Source of the DNA: Pseudoalteromonas prydzensis
Lineage (GTDB): Bacteria; Pseudomonadota; Gammaproteobacteria; Enterobacterales; Alteromonadaceae
Length of the DNA stretch: 64,000 nucleotides
Direction of reading: 5' to 3'
Assembly: GCF_011050055.1 (NCBI RefSeq)
Contig: NZ_DRGM01000037.1
Span: 41,399-105,398 of the forward strand
The notes beneath the pieces were generated by a model. It had not been told where the DNA came from. It saw only the letters and a list, made by a program, of their open reading frames with translations, and did no database searches. Of the stretch, positions 9,774-18,942 are shown piece after piece; the first letter of the stretch is position 1; every line of letters begins with the position of its first letter. The position numbers were made by a program, and so were the translations under genes.

Positions 9774-10082
9774 ATGAGTGAAAGTTCTCAACATAAATCT
9801 GCAATTGGCTTACTTTACGAAGCAGGCCGCGCACCAACAGTAGCCAGTAAAGGATTTGGCAAGCTGGCAGAAGAAATTATTAAAGTCGCGGAAGAAAAAG
9901 GCATTTTGATCCACAAAGATGAAGCCTTGGCAAAAACATTATCGCATTTAGAGCTAGGTGAGGAGATCCCCAAAGAGTTGTATTATGTGATTGCCGAGTT
10001 GATTGCTTTTTCGTATGTACTACGGGGAAAGTTTCCACCAGGCTGGCAAGACTTTCAAGGTAAGTTAAATATTAAGGCTTAA
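9774..10082 (+). CDS. FlhB C-terminal-domain homologue (FlhX/YlqH-like)
   Basis: A soluble 102-residue protein that aligns with the cytoplasmic domain of FlhB after its self-cleavage site. The stretches APTVASKGFGKLAEEI and ELYYVIAELIAFSYVL match GAPIVVAKGVDEMAMQI and QLFTAVAQVLAYVFQL of the full FlhB in this window. The NPTH cleavage motif is replaced by a YEAGR-type sequence, and there are no membrane helices. The protein therefore resembles the free C-terminal fragment left after FlhB autocleavage. In Helicobacter a similar protein (FlhX) can replace that fragment in export switching. It is translated from the same transcript as the FliK-like gene. Confidence 0.8.
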   Translation: MSESSQHKSAIGLLYEAGRAPTVASKGFGKLAEEIIKVAEEKGILIHKDEALAKTLSHLELGEEIPKELYYVIAELIAFSYVLRGKFPPGWQDFQGKLNIKA

Positions 10083-10087
10083 GCAGC

Positions 10088-10113
10088 AAAAAAGCGCTAA
10101 TTAGCGCCCTTTT
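10088..10113. terminator. Bidirectional rho-independent terminator
   Basis: The perfect palindrome GCGCTAATTAGCGC (10094-10107) has an A-run on its left and a T-run on its right, so it can stop both the rightward FlhB-like transcript and the leftward chemotaxis operon. The stop codon of the leftward DUF2802 gene lies inside the stem. Confidence 0.8.
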
Positions 10114-10501
10114 GCTGATGTAACGACATTAATAATTCAGCTTCGGCGCGAGGCAGCTCGCATTCACGAATGATCTCTTCGAGATCCGCGCCTAACTCAA
10201 CCATTTTGACTGCACGAGAGTAAATTTTCGCATCAGGATCATCATACTTTTGCGCATCTTGTAATTGCGCTAATTCCTGATTACGCTGCTCCACAGCAAC
10301 TAACCGCTTGCCAATACTTAGCATACCGGTACGCATTTCAGCCACTTCACTGCGTAAAATACTCAGCTGTTGTTGTGCTTCTTGCAGTTGCAGCGTTCGA
10401 CTTTTTAACGCTGCAACGTGTTTATTATTATTGATAAAAATTAGCCCCAAACATACTATAACAAGTAACAATGAGACGCCAAGCAACGAGTATACCAACA
10501 T
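10097..10501 (-). CDS. DUF2802 membrane-anchored protein
   Basis: A 134-residue protein with one N-terminal membrane helix (about 3-23), then a coiled coil rich in Gln, Glu and Leu (about 27-85), then a short conserved C-terminal segment (KMVELGADLEEIIRECELPRAEAELL) of the DUF2802 family. That segment looks like a small helix-turn-helix fold. It is the last gene of the chemotaxis operon, 16 bases after cheW, a position also seen in Vibrio and Shewanella. Its role is unknown; the context suggests the polar chemotaxis array or motor. Confidence 0.8.
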   Translation of the reverse strand: MLVYSLLGVSLLLVIVCLGLIFINNNKHVAALKSRTLQLQEAQQQLSILRSEVAEMRTGMLSIGKRLVAVEQRNQELAQLQDAQKYDDPDAKIYSRAVKMVELGADLEEIIRECELPRAEAELLMSLHQQKGAN

Positions 10502-10517
10502 AGTTCTTCCGTAAGCG

Positions 10518-11015
10518 TTATAAACCGCTCAGCTCGTCCCACTCTTCATCATTTAGCAATTTGTTTAAATCAACTAAAATCAATAATTCGCCATCGCGAT
10601 TACTTACACCTTGGATAAACTTAGCACTTTCTTCTGTGCCAATGTTTGGTGCGCTGTCGATTTCTGAGCTGCGTAAATAAACCACTTCAGCGACACTGTC
10701 AGCGAGAATACCAATAACTTGCTCTTCTGCTTCGATGATCAAAACCCGTGAATTATCCGTTGCCTCAGCCGACATTAAACCAAATCGTGCGCGGGTATCA
10801 ATAACGGTTACAACGTTACCACGTAGGTTAATGATCCCTAATACATAGCTTGGCGCGCCAGGTACTGGCGCAATTTCTGTGTAACGCAAAATCTCTTGGA
10901 CTTGCATTACATTTACGCCATAGGTTTCTGATTCCAGCTTAAAAGTGACCCATTGCAATACTTCATCATTGCCGTCGGTATTTTTACTGGTTGATAATAA
11001 TCTTTGTTCACTCAT
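10518..11015 (-). CDS. cheW: Chemotaxis coupling protein CheW
   Basis: Adaptor linking chemoreceptors to the kinase CheA. A single CheW domain spans residues 20-160, with characteristic stretches TYGVNVMQVQEILRYTEIAPVPGAP and YVLGIINLRGNVVTVIDTRARFG. The length of 165 residues is usual. It follows parP in the operon. Confidence 0.96.
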   Translation of the reverse strand: MSEQRLLSTSKNTDGNDEVLQWVTFKLESETYGVNVMQVQEILRYTEIAPVPGAPSYVLGIINLRGNVVTVIDTRARFGLMSAEATDNSRVLIIEAEEQVIGILADSVAEVVYLRSSEIDSAPNIGTEESAKFIQGVSNRDGELLILVDLNKLLNDEEWDELSGL

Positions 11016-11034
11016 GTTAGTACTCCGAATATCG

Positions 11035-11832
11035 TTACTGCTCGCGGCTATCTAAGCCCTGCTCTAATAATTGATTTAAGCTTTGCACATCAATTAAGGC
11101 ACACATTTTTTCTTTAATTACACCTGCAAGCCAAGGCCGTTTACCACTTTTAGCTCGCCATTTCACATCCTCACTACGAAGTGTGATGTTATTTACTAGC
11201 TTTTCTGCCAACAATCCCCATTGGCTATCACCTAAGGTGATCAAGTATTGGTAGTTTAATTTGTCTTCTAACTCTTGGGTATACTTTTCTGGCATCACCC
11301 AACGAGCGGTATCAACCACATTCAGGTTTTCTTCACGATTGAGCATAACCCCTTTAAACCATTTAGGTTTACCAAACAGTTGGTTTACTTCACCTAATTG
11401 ATGAATGCCCCCAAGCGCCTTGAGGGGTACTGCAAGGGTCAGCCCCGCTACTTCAAAAAATAATGCTTGAAATTCGCCATCAAAGTAATCCTCTTGACGT
11501 TGTACTGGCGTTTTCGCTTCAACGACATCAAGTTGTCTATTAACTTTAGCTATATCATTGATATTAGCTTGGATCTGCGGTTTCTCAAGGGATGGTGTAA
11601 TTTGTGGCGGTATTTCTTCTTCAGCACTTGGTTTTGGCTCATCCAGTGCACCTGGTTGCACAATCGTTTGCTGCGACGCTTTCGCTGGCATTTTATTGCT
11701 AGTGTCTGTCGATGAAACTTGTTCGAGTAATTTTGCAACCGGTTCTAAGTCCGTCGACTTTTCTTCTTCGCACAGTAAAGCCCCCAAGTACTGGGTCATT
11801 ACTTTTTCATTAGCAAATAATTGCTTACTCAT
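11035..11832 (-). CDS. parP: CheW-domain array protein ParP
   Basis: A 265-residue protein with a variable, Pro/Glu-rich N-terminal half and a C-terminal CheW-like domain (about 122-262; LFFEVAGLTLAVPLKALGGI, WFKGVMLNREENLNVVDT). In Vibrio the gene in this exact position, between the ParA-like parC and cheW, encodes ParP. That protein binds ParC, CheA and receptors to keep chemotaxis arrays at the cell pole. Assignment rests on the domain plus gene order. It could otherwise be called a second CheW-like coupling protein. Confidence 0.82.
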   Translation of the reverse strand: MSKQLFANEKVMTQYLGALLCEEEKSTDLEPVAKLLEQVSSTDTSNKMPAKASQQTIVQPGALDEPKPSAEEEIPPQITPSLEKPQIQANINDIAKVNRQLDVVEAKTPVQRQEDYFDGEFQALFFEVAGLTLAVPLKALGGIHQLGEVNQLFGKPKWFKGVMLNREENLNVVDTARWVMPEKYTQELEDKLNYQYLITLGDSQWGLLAEKLVNNITLRSEDVKWRAKSGKRPWLAGVIKEKMCALIDVQSLNQLLEQGLDSREQ

Positions 11833-11835
11833 TCA

Positions 11836-12606
11836 TTAACCTTGTTCAATTAAATAATCGAGTAATGCACGATAAGCATAAACACCTCTTGAGCGTGGAC
11901 AATACTGAACCGGTACTTGCTGGGCTAAACTTGCATCACGAAACTTCGTATCTACAGGTATTACCCCTGGCCAAACCTTTTCTTGGTAGCTCTGCTGTAA
12001 TGTTTTATATGCCTCGAGGGATGCATTGGTGCGCTTATCATACATTGTCGGAATAATGGTATATTGATACTGCTTTGATTGCGAGCTTTGCATTAATTCC
12101 ATGGTTCGCATCATGCGGTCCAGCCCTTTTAGCGCTAAAAACTCCGTTTGCACCGGCACTAAAATCCGTTCACTGGCAGCCAACGCATTCACCATTAAAA
12201 CACCCAGCACTGGCGGACAATCTAATATAGCATAATCATAATGTTCACTGATTTTTGTTAGCGCTTTTTTTAAAATCAACCCCATCCCCGTTTTATTACC
12301 CATACTGCGATCTAAGGTGGCTATCGCCATGGTAGCAGGCAAAATGTCTAAATTATCAATATTTGATGGGCAAAGCGCTTGTAAAATCTCTTCACTGACC
12401 ATCGCGCTACCACGGGCAAATACATCATATACACTGACTTCTAAATCTTCAGAGTCAATGCCAAAGTAATAGGTTAAAGATGCATGGGGATCAGTATCAA
12501 TCAGTAATACTCGCTTTCCTTGCAGCGCTAATATGCCAGCTAAACTCACAGCCGTGGTGGTTTTCCCTACTCCGCCTTTTTGATTCGCTACCGTCCAGAT
12601 TTTCAC
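11836..12606 (-). CDS. parC: ParA-family ATPase ParC (chemotaxis array positioning)
   Basis: A 256-residue MinD/ParA-type ATPase with the deviant Walker A KGGVGKTTTAVSLA near residues 10-20, the DTDPHASLT switch region and the ALDCPPVLG Walker B-like segment. It has no parB partner nearby. Its place among che genes, beside parP, points to polar localisation of chemotaxis proteins as shown for Vibrio ParC, and against plasmid or chromosome partitioning. It is not the topoisomerase subunit of the same name. Confidence 0.85.
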   Translation of the reverse strand: MKIWTVANQKGGVGKTTTAVSLAGILALQGKRVLLIDTDPHASLTYYFGIDSEDLEVSVYDVFARGSAMVSEEILQALCPSNIDNLDILPATMAIATLDRSMGNKTGMGLILKKALTKISEHYDYAILDCPPVLGVLMVNALAASERILVPVQTEFLALKGLDRMMRTMELMQSSQSKQYQYTIIPTMYDKRTNASLEAYKTLQQSYQEKVWPGVIPVDTKFRDASLAQQVPVQYCPRSRGVYAYRALLDYLIEQG

Positions 12607-12614
12607 ATCACACC

Positions 12615-13577
12615 TTATTTTTTTTCATTGCGCGTTGTAATTCGTATGCCACCATGTGGGAGTTGGATCACTTTAATGCTGTTATCATCACTTGGCAACT
12701 CAATTGCTTGCGGCTCTGCTGCTAGTTGCTGCGTTTCTAGCTCCTCAGCGACTGCTGGTTTCGCTGGTAAACCATATTTAGATAATGCCACCACTACTTT
12801 ACGATTTTCTGCACGACCTTGCTCGGTGTCATTCTCGGCGAAGGGTGAATACTGACCATAGCCTTCTATAGCCATTCTCGCAGGATTAATGCCCAGCGTA
12901 TCTAGTTCGACTAAAATAGAAGTGGCCCGTGCCACAGACAGCTCCCAGTTTGAACGAAACATTTCATTATGAATAGTTTCATTATCGGTATAACCACGAA
13001 CACGAATGTAATTATCAACGGGCGCAATTATATCTTTTACTAATTTGATCACTTGTTTTGCACGTAAGTGTGCCACGGCACTACCACTTGAAAACAACAT
13101 CCCAGAGCTTAATTCAATAATCAACCAATCTTGGTGTAGCTCTAAACTGGCTTCGCCGTCGCGTATTTCATCAATTAAAGCTGATTGCAGTTTAGTCAGT
13201 AAACTATCCAGAGGTTTACCTAAATGCTTTTGTTTTATATTACTCGTATCACTTTGACCATCAAGCAGTTCAGGGCCAACTTCTTGCTTTTGAATACTTT
13301 CACCAAACAGTAGTTCTTTCTCAGGGCTGACTCTATCGGTTAATAAACCAGTGCCAGTTACGCCCTGGCCTGCTTGGGAATGCTGACGAGCTGATTTATC
13401 AAAAACTTGCTCCAGCGAATCAGATAAAATTTGAAAGCTTTCTTCTTTATTGATAGCAATGGCATACATCACCACAAAAAAAGCAAACATAATAGTCATG
13501 TAATCGGCATACGAAACCAGCCAACGCTCAGTATGTTGATTTTTATTCGATGAATGGCGAAGACGGCGGCGTATCAT
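12615..13577 (-). CDS. motD: Stator protein MotD (MotB family)
   Basis: B-type stator subunit that anchors the ion channel to peptidoglycan. The single N-terminal helix contains the ion-binding aspartate D25 in VSYADYMTIMFAFFVVMYAI. A linker leads to an OmpA-like peptidoglycan-binding domain at about 135-260 (LIIELSSGMLFSSGSA, RGYTDN, NWELSVARA). The 60-residue tail beyond it is long. The start overlaps the motC stop by one base. The motC-motD pair inside a che operon matches the second stator of Pseudomonas. The ion used, H+ or Na+, cannot be read reliably here. Confidence 0.9.
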   Translation of the reverse strand: MIRRRLRHSSNKNQHTERWLVSYADYMTIMFAFFVVMYAIAINKEESFQILSDSLEQVFDKSARQHSQAGQGVTGTGLLTDRVSPEKELLFGESIQKQEVGPELLDGQSDTSNIKQKHLGKPLDSLLTKLQSALIDEIRDGEASLELHQDWLIIELSSGMLFSSGSAVAHLRAKQVIKLVKDIIAPVDNYIRVRGYTDNETIHNEMFRSNWELSVARATSILVELDTLGINPARMAIEGYGQYSPFAENDTEQGRAENRKVVVALSKYGLPAKPAVAEELETQQLAAEPQAIELPSDDNSIKVIQLPHGGIRITTRNEKK

Positions 13578-14341
13578 TATTGTTGTAACTGAGTTGGTCG
13601 CTCAACGCGATACGCTTCAAGTTTAAGCTCAATATTGACCGGACTATCGCCTTGGCTCATCGCAATAATTCCTTCAGCGAGTAGCTCATGGTAAAGCATT
13701 TTTTGTTCAACTTGCTGCTGCAGTTTGTTAGCCATTGGCAAAAACAATAAATTGGCTAAGCCAACACCGTAAATAGTCGCGATAAATGCCGTTGCGACAC
13801 CGGCTCCTAATTTTTCGGGATCAGTGATAAACGACATCGCCTGAATAAGCCCAAGCACCGCACCTAAAATACCAATGGTAGGGCTGTAACCGCCCAACGC
13901 TTCATAGACACGACTGGCCTCAAGTAAACGCTCACGCTCCAGTAATAAATCAATTTCGAGTGTGTCTCTGAGCTTTTGCTCACTATTACCATCAATGAGT
14001 AAACTCAACCCTTTGGCAACGTAAGGGTCTGAGTGCGTCAACGCAATCTCTTCTAGTGCCAAATACCCTTCTTGACGCGCTTTCTGTGACCAACTTTTAA
14101 CTTGCTCAATTGCCCCATCAATATCATGACTCGGCGGAAAAAACACCCAATGACTAATCTTTAATACTTTGCTAAAAGTACTGGCGGGTGTTTGCAGCAT
14201 CACCGCTCCGAGTGTGCCACCGAGTACAATTATCAATGCTGGGCCATTAAATAATGCGCTAACGACCCCACCTTCCAATGAATAACCAAAGCCAATTGCA
14301 AAAAGTGCAACTAACAGGCCTAAAAATGACAGTTTATCCAC
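13577..14341 (-). CDS. motC: Stator protein MotC (MotA family)
   Basis: A-type stator subunit that forms the torque-generating channel with MotD and acts on FliG. Four hydrophobic helices are visible: two near the N-terminus and two at about 150-210, around [20 protein letters not shown] and [21 protein letters not shown]. The start chosen is the GTG at 14341, preceded by GAGA at good spacing and overlapping the cheB stop. A GTG at 14353 would add four residues but lacks a binding site. Confidence 0.9.
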   Translation of the reverse strand: MDKLSFLGLLVALFAIGFGYSLEGGVVSALFNGPALIIVLGGTLGAVMLQTPASTFSKVLKISHWVFFPPSHDIDGAIEQVKSWSQKARQEGYLALEEIALTHSDPYVAKGLSLLIDGNSEQKLRDTLEIDLLLERERLLEASRVYEALGGYSPTIGILGAVLGLIQAMSFITDPEKLGAGVATAFIATIYGVGLANLLFLPMANKLQQQVEQKMLYHELLAEGIIAMSQGDSPVNIELKLEAYRVERPTQLQQ

Positions 14342-15461
14342 AACCAATCTCACGAACTAACCGAGTAGCAACGTCGCTAAGCGCAATACTTGCCGATGAT
14401 AATCCTGCACTTGTAACCGCTTGCGGCATGCCATATACCACACTAGTTTTTTCATCTTGTGCCCAAATAGTGGCGCCAGCTTGTTTCAACATTCTTGCAC
14501 CATCGCGTCCATCGGCCCCCATGCCAGTAAGCACAACAGCGAGTACATCCCCCTGAAAGGCTTTCGCAGTACTGGCAAAAGTGACATCGACACTCGGTTT
14601 ATAAGTGATCCGCACACTATCGTCTTCAAAAACCCGCAGTGTACGATTAGCACCGCGCCCTTCAATCAACATTTGTTGACCACCGGGTGCCAAATAAGCC
14701 ACGCCAGGCATTAATTTATCCCCCTGTTGAGCTTCTTTTACTTGTATTTTACACAAACCATTTAAGCGGGCAGCAAACGCAGGTGTAAACGCTGCAGGCA
14801 TATGCTGTATTAACAAAATTGGGTGTGGGAAATTAGCCGGTAACTGAGTCAAAATCGTTTGTAGTGCAACTGGCCCACCCGTAGAGGTACCAATGGCGAC
14901 AATTTGATATTTTTTTCCTGATGCACGAATATTCGCGGTTGGGCTAGGCGCAGTACTGCGGTTAAAACTTCGATCAGGCTGAGTAATTGCAGGTCGTGTT
15001 GTAGTCGCTGTAGACGTGGGCGTCACTGGCGTTGTTGCTGTAGGCCGACTAAAACGTGATAATCGTCTGCGGCCAATTTCTTTTACTTTATTTTGTAGTA
15101 GTTTAATCGCGTCTTCATTATTACGGGCAATATCTTCAAACTTTTTCGGTAAAAAATCCAAAGCACCTGCATCAAGCGCATCTAAGGTAGCTGTTGCGCC
15201 ATCACGAGTCAGTGAAGAAAACATCAGGATTGGCGTTGGGTTGGCTGCCATGATCTCTTTGACAGCACTAATCCCATCAAGCACCGGCATTTCAACATCC
15301 ATAGTGATTACGTCTGGTCGTAATTGATTTGCTTTGTCTACGGCTTCTCGGCCGTTTACTGCAAAACCAATGACTTCAATATCCTTATCTTGCTCGAGTA
15401 TTTCGCTCACTCTACGGCGAAAGAAACTTGAATCATCAACAACTAAAACTTTAACTGCCAT
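14334..15461 (-). CDS. cheB: Chemotaxis response regulator/methylesterase CheB
   Basis: Removes methyl groups from (and deamidates) receptor glutamates; CheA phosphorylates it. The receiver domain has the phospho-accepting Asp in [14 protein letters not shown] (about residue 55). A Pro/Thr-rich linker (about 135-180) leads to the esterase domain, with the serine in AIGTSTGGP, the histidine in LIQHMPAAF and the aspartate in [10 protein letters not shown]. The start taken is the ATG at 15461, seven bases after AAGAG. An ATG two codons earlier is too close to that site. No cheR lies in the window. Confidence 0.96.
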   Translation of the reverse strand: MAVKVLVVDDSSFFRRRVSEILEQDKDIEVIGFAVNGREAVDKANQLRPDVITMDVEMPVLDGISAVKEIMAANPTPILMFSSLTRDGATATLDALDAGALDFLPKKFEDIARNNEDAIKLLQNKVKEIGRRRLSRFSRPTATTPVTPTSTATTTRPAITQPDRSFNRSTAPSPTANIRASGKKYQIVAIGTSTGGPVALQTILTQLPANFPHPILLIQHMPAAFTPAFAARLNGLCKIQVKEAQQGDKLMPGVAYLAPGGQQMLIEGRGANRTLRVFEDDSVRITYKPSVDVTFASTAKAFQGDVLAVVLTGMGADGRDGARMLKQAGATIWAQDEKTSVVYGMPQAVTSAGLSSASIALSDVATRLVREIGCG

Positions 15462-15486
15462 TGGCATACTCTTGTTAAATTTTATC

Positions 15487-15512
15487 TGTGAGAGCCATGT
15501 TTAGCTCTCACA
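15487..15512 (-). other. Intergenic hairpin between cheA and cheB
   Basis: A perfect 9-base inverted repeat, TGTGAGAGC and GCTCTCACA, with an 8-base loop lies in the 68-base gap between cheA and cheB. No T-run follows, so it is more likely an RNA-processing or stability element, or a weak attenuator, than a full terminator. Confidence 0.55.
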
Positions 15513-15529
15513 ATAAGATAAGAATTGGA

Positions 15530-17722
15530 CTAACCTGCGTAGTGTTTTAACAGGTTTGGCACATCTAAGATCAGCGCTATTCCGCCGTCAGAGGTGATCG
15601 TTGCACCTGCCATACCCGGTGTTCCTTGTAGTAAAGCATCAAGCGGTTTAATAACCACTTCTTCTTGACCAATCAATGAATCCACTACAAAACCAACTTG
15701 TTGCGTACCTATTTGTACAATTACAACATGGCCTTGCGCTTTGCGTAATGATCTGTCTGCACCTTTAACTAACCAATGTTCTAAATAAAACAACGGTCGT
15801 GCTTTCTTACGCACAATAATAGTTAATTGACCATCAACAACATTCGTTTTAGTTAGATCTAGGTGGAATATTTCATTAACACCAGCCAGTGGTAATGCAA
15901 ATGTTTGCTCACCGACAACCACCATCAATGTCGGCAAAATAGCCAACGTTAACGGAACTTTAATTTCTAGGATTGTGCCAACACCTAGCTCAGATTGAAT
16001 ACTCACAGAGCCATTAAGCTGGGTAATTTTGGTTTTCACCACATCCATACCTACGCCACGGCCTGAAATATCCGAGATCTGCTCTTTGGTTGAAAAGCCA
16101 GGTGCAAAAATGAGGTTATACGCTTCCGTATCAGACAAGCGCGCTGCTTGTTCGTGGTCAAGTACCCCTTTATTAATGGCAATTTTTTTCAGCTTTTCAG
16201 GATCCATACCCGCCCCATCATCACGAATGGTAAGCAAAATATGGTCACCCTCTTGAGATGCTGACAATGTCACGGTACCTGTGCGCGATTTACCTGCAGC
16301 TTCACGCACATCTGGCATTTCAATACCATGGTCAACTGAATTACGTACTAAGTGGACAAGTGGATCAGCCAGTGCTTCAACTAAGTTTTTATCTAGATCG
16401 GTTTCTTCACCAACCAATAACAGGTTAATGTCTTTTTTCAAGCTACGCGCTAAATCTCGTACCACACGAGGGAAACGACCAAACACTTTCTTGATTGGTT
16501 GCATCCGCGTTTTCATCACCGCACCTTGTAAATCTGCTGTCACTACATCAAGGTTAGAGATGGCTTTACCCATCGCTTCGCTTTCAGTATTGGTGGCAAG
16601 GCTCACTAAACGATTACGAACTAATACTAACTCACCGACCATATTCATTATTTGATCGAGGCGCTTAGTATCAACGCGCACTGTGGTATCGGCTTGTGGT
16701 GGTGGCGCTTTTTTAGCCGCAGCAGGGGCTGGCGCAGGCGTTGCTGTAGGGGTTGGCTTTTCAACCGCCTTACTTGCTTCACTTGGAGCTGGTTTTTTAA
16801 TTTCAGGCTTAGCGGCAACAGCAGCGGATGGCGTTGGCGCAGGTGCTGATTCTGTCGCTTGGGGAGCACTTCCTTTACCATGCAGTTCATCAAGTAAAGC
16901 TTCAAATTCATCATCACTGATTTCATCTGGGTTGGTGCTTTTCGGCGCTTCAATCGGCGCGGGGTTAGGAGCAGCAGCTTGGCTACTTGCAGTATTGTTG
17001 CTCACCATACCAAAGCTGCCAACACCATGTAATTCATCTAATAAGTTGTCAAATTCGTCATCAGTAATATCACTGCTCGATGAATCATTATGCACTGAAC
17101 CGGTTGTGGTTATTGGGCTTTGGCCTTTACCATGCAGCTCATCGAGTAAACTTTCAAATTCATCTTCAGTAATTTCATCAATTTGAGTATCATTTTGGTC
17201 ACTATCTACCTGACCATCAAATAATAAGTCAAATGCAAATGGATCGTCATCATCTAAAATAGCATCAGCATCTACGACTGGTGTAGGTGTCTCATCCACT
17301 GATGCTGCTGCACCACTGATTTCATCAGCAGTTGGCGGCAAACCTAACTTATGTAAAACGGCGAGTAGTTCAGGATTGGCAGGCTCTGGCTTTTCTCTGC
17401 TTTGGATAGTCGCGAACATTTCGTTAATTGTGTCGAGCGCTTGCAGGATAACATCCATCAGCTCAGAATTAACTTTTCGCACGCCTTGGCGTAATAAATC
17501 AAACACGTTCTCAGCGCCGTGACAAGCATCGACTAACTCAGTCATACTTAAAAAGCCAGCGCCACCTTTGACCGTATGAAAACCACGAAAAATTGCATTG
17601 AGTAATTCGGTATCATCTGGGTTATTTTCAAGCTCCACCAGCTGTTCTGACAAAAGCTCAAGAATTTCTCCAGCCTCTACTAGAAAATCTTGTAAAATAT
17701 CTTCATCGACTTCAAAGCTCAT
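15530..17722 (-). CDS. cheA: Chemotaxis histidine kinase CheA
   Basis: Sensor kinase of the chemotaxis array. The P1 Hpt domain carries the phosphorylated His49 (FHTVKGGAGFL). P3 dimerisation begins near 360 (DTTVRVDTKRLDQIMNMVGELV). The P4 ATPase has HLVRNSVDHGIEMP, DDGAGMDPEKL and GRGVGMDVV, and P5 is a C-terminal CheW-like domain (TLMVVVGEQTFALPLAGVNEI). The 150-residue stretch between P1 and P3 carries three copies of an EISDDEFEALLDELHGKG-type motif where a folded P2 would be expected. It is encoded between cheZ and cheB. Confidence 0.97.
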   Translation of the reverse strand: MSFEVDEDILQDFLVEAGEILELLSEQLVELENNPDDTELLNAIFRGFHTVKGGAGFLSMTELVDACHGAENVFDLLRQGVRKVNSELMDVILQALDTINEMFATIQSREKPEPANPELLAVLHKLGLPPTADEISGAAASVDETPTPVVDADAILDDDDPFAFDLLFDGQVDSDQNDTQIDEITEDEFESLLDELHGKGQSPITTTGSVHNDSSSSDITDDEFDNLLDELHGVGSFGMVSNNTASSQAAAPNPAPIEAPKSTNPDEISDDEFEALLDELHGKGSAPQATESAPAPTPSAAVAAKPEIKKPAPSEASKAVEKPTPTATPAPAPAAAKKAPPPQADTTVRVDTKRLDQIMNMVGELVLVRNRLVSLATNTESEAMGKAISNLDVVTADLQGAVMKTRMQPIKKVFGRFPRVVRDLARSLKKDINLLLVGEETDLDKNLVEALADPLVHLVRNSVDHGIEMPDVREAAGKSRTGTVTLSASQEGDHILLTIRDDGAGMDPEKLKKIAINKGVLDHEQAARLSDTEAYNLIFAPGFSTKEQISDISGRGVGMDVVKTKITQLNGSVSIQSELGVGTILEIKVPLTLAILPTLMVVVGEQTFALPLAGVNEIFHLDLTKTNVVDGQLTIIVRKKARPLFYLEHWLVKGADRSLRKAQGHVVIVQIGTQQVGFVVDSLIGQEEVVIKPLDALLQGTPGMAGATITSDGGIALILDVPNLLKHYAG
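16871..17176 (-). repeat. Three copies of an acidic 18-residue motif in the CheA linker
   Basis: Within cheA, residues 183-200, 218-235 and 267-284 read EITEDEFESLLDELHGKG, DITDDEFDNLLDELHGVG and EISDDEFEALLDELHGKG. They are separated by Ser/Thr/Ala/Pro-rich spacers. The copies are similar at DNA level too. Confidence 0.9.
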
Positions 17723-17736
17723 GCAGTTTTCTCCTC

Positions 17737-18501
17737 TTAGAAGCCCAAGCTTGATAATAAATCATCTACATCATCTTGCCCTGAGACAACATCATCACGA
17801 GATTCTTTATCAATAATTGGCCCTTCAGGGCCTGCAAGTGTATTTTCAGCAGGCGGTTTTTCAATGGCTGGTGCTATTGTTTTTGTTTCGCTATCATCTT
17901 GGCTGCCAAATGCGGTTAACAAGTGGATCAAGCTGTCTTCTACTTCTCTAACTAATTCGATCACCCGACGGATAACTTGACCAGTCAAATCTTGGAAATC
18001 TTGCGCCATTAACACATTGGTCATCAGCCCTTGCAATTCATCCGTTTTAGCTTGTGAGTTATTCATGAAGTTATCTAAGCTATGACAGAGTGTTTTAAAC
18101 TCTCCCAGCTCAATTTCACGATTCATGAGACGGTCCCACGTAGGTTTGATATGTGAAATTTCATCTGCAAGTTGTTGAGCAATTGGTAAGCTTGCTTCTA
18201 CCGCATCCATGGTCTTGTTGGCAGCGTTTTCTGTCATTTCCATAACATAATTAAGGCGCTGCTTAGCATCAGGGATAGCTTCAGTCGTCAAGTCAGCTAA
18301 ACGTGTATCAAGCTCAAAATTTTTCAACGCGTCATGAAGCTGACGCGTCAGTTTGCCTACTTCGGCGAATAATTCTGATTGCTCTTTTGACGCCGCATCA
18401 ATAATTAATTGATCAGCTTTTTCTTGTTCACCGTTTTCAAGGTAAACCACAAGCTGACGGGCTTGTTCTAAACTGATCTGAGGCGCAGCTGGTGCTGACA
18501 T
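17737..18501 (-). CDS. cheZ: CheY-P phosphatase CheZ
   Basis: Accelerates dephosphorylation of CheY-P. A long helical hairpin is predicted from about 20 to 190. The catalytic glutamine is in AQDFQDLTGQVIRRVIELV, and the extreme C-terminus DDVDDLLSSLGF is the CheY-binding peptide on a flexible linker. At 254 residues it is a little longer than the enteric enzyme. It lies between cheY and cheA. Confidence 0.96.
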   Translation of the reverse strand: MSAPAAPQISLEQARQLVVYLENGEQEKADQLIIDAASKEQSELFAEVGKLTRQLHDALKNFELDTRLADLTTEAIPDAKQRLNYVMEMTENAANKTMDAVEASLPIAQQLADEISHIKPTWDRLMNREIELGEFKTLCHSLDNFMNNSQAKTDELQGLMTNVLMAQDFQDLTGQVIRRVIELVREVEDSLIHLLTAFGSQDDSETKTIAPAIEKPPAENTLAGPEGPIIDKESRDDVVSGQDDVDDLLSSLGF

Positions 18502-18518
18502 AAGCCTCTCCTATTTAT

Positions 18519-18902
18519 TTAACCTAAACGCTCAAACACTTTTTCCAATTTGGTCTTAAGTGTTGCAGCTGTAAATGGTTTAACGATATAGCCGTTAACA
18601 CCAGCTTGGGCAGCAGCAACTATTTGTTCTTTTTTAGCTTCTGCTGTTACCATCAAAACTGGAAGATGTTTCAGGCTGTCATCGGCCCTAATAGCGCGCA
18701 ACAAATCAATCCCTTGCATGCCCGGCATGTTCCAATCTGTTACCACAAAATCAAATTCTTGATTCTGTAACATCGGTAAAGCTGTTGAGCCATCATCAGC
18801 TTCTTGTACATTTGTAAAACCCAAATCTCTTAACAGATTTTTGATAATACGTCTCATCGTCGAAAAATCATCAACAACAAGAATTTTCATGTTTTTATCC
18901 AA
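18519..18902 (-). CDS. cheY: Chemotaxis response regulator CheY
   Basis: Single-domain receiver that, when phosphorylated, binds FliM to change motor direction. It has the acidic pair D11/D12, phospho-acceptor D56 ([12 protein letters not shown]), the switch threonine in VTAEA, and the lysine in YIVKPF. The length of 127 residues is typical. It follows fliA closely in the operon. Confidence 0.97.
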   Translation of the reverse strand: MDKNMKILVVDDFSTMRRIIKNLLRDLGFTNVQEADDGSTALPMLQNQEFDFVVTDWNMPGMQGIDLLRAIRADDSLKHLPVLMVTAEAKKEQIVAAAQAGVNGYIVKPFTAATLKTKLEKVFERLG

Positions 18903-18942
18903 AACATCCTCCGGTGAGGTCTGAACCTATATTTACTTACTA

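Noticed and set aside
11836..12606. Reading the ParA-like gene as plasmid or chromosome partition machinery
   Set aside because: No parB or parS-like sites were seen nearby, and it is embedded among chemotaxis genes beside a CheW-domain partner.
16683..17186. A 167-codon plus-strand frame opposite cheA
   Set aside because: Its Ser/Gly/Ala-rich sequence simply mirrors the low-complexity repeat linker of CheA.
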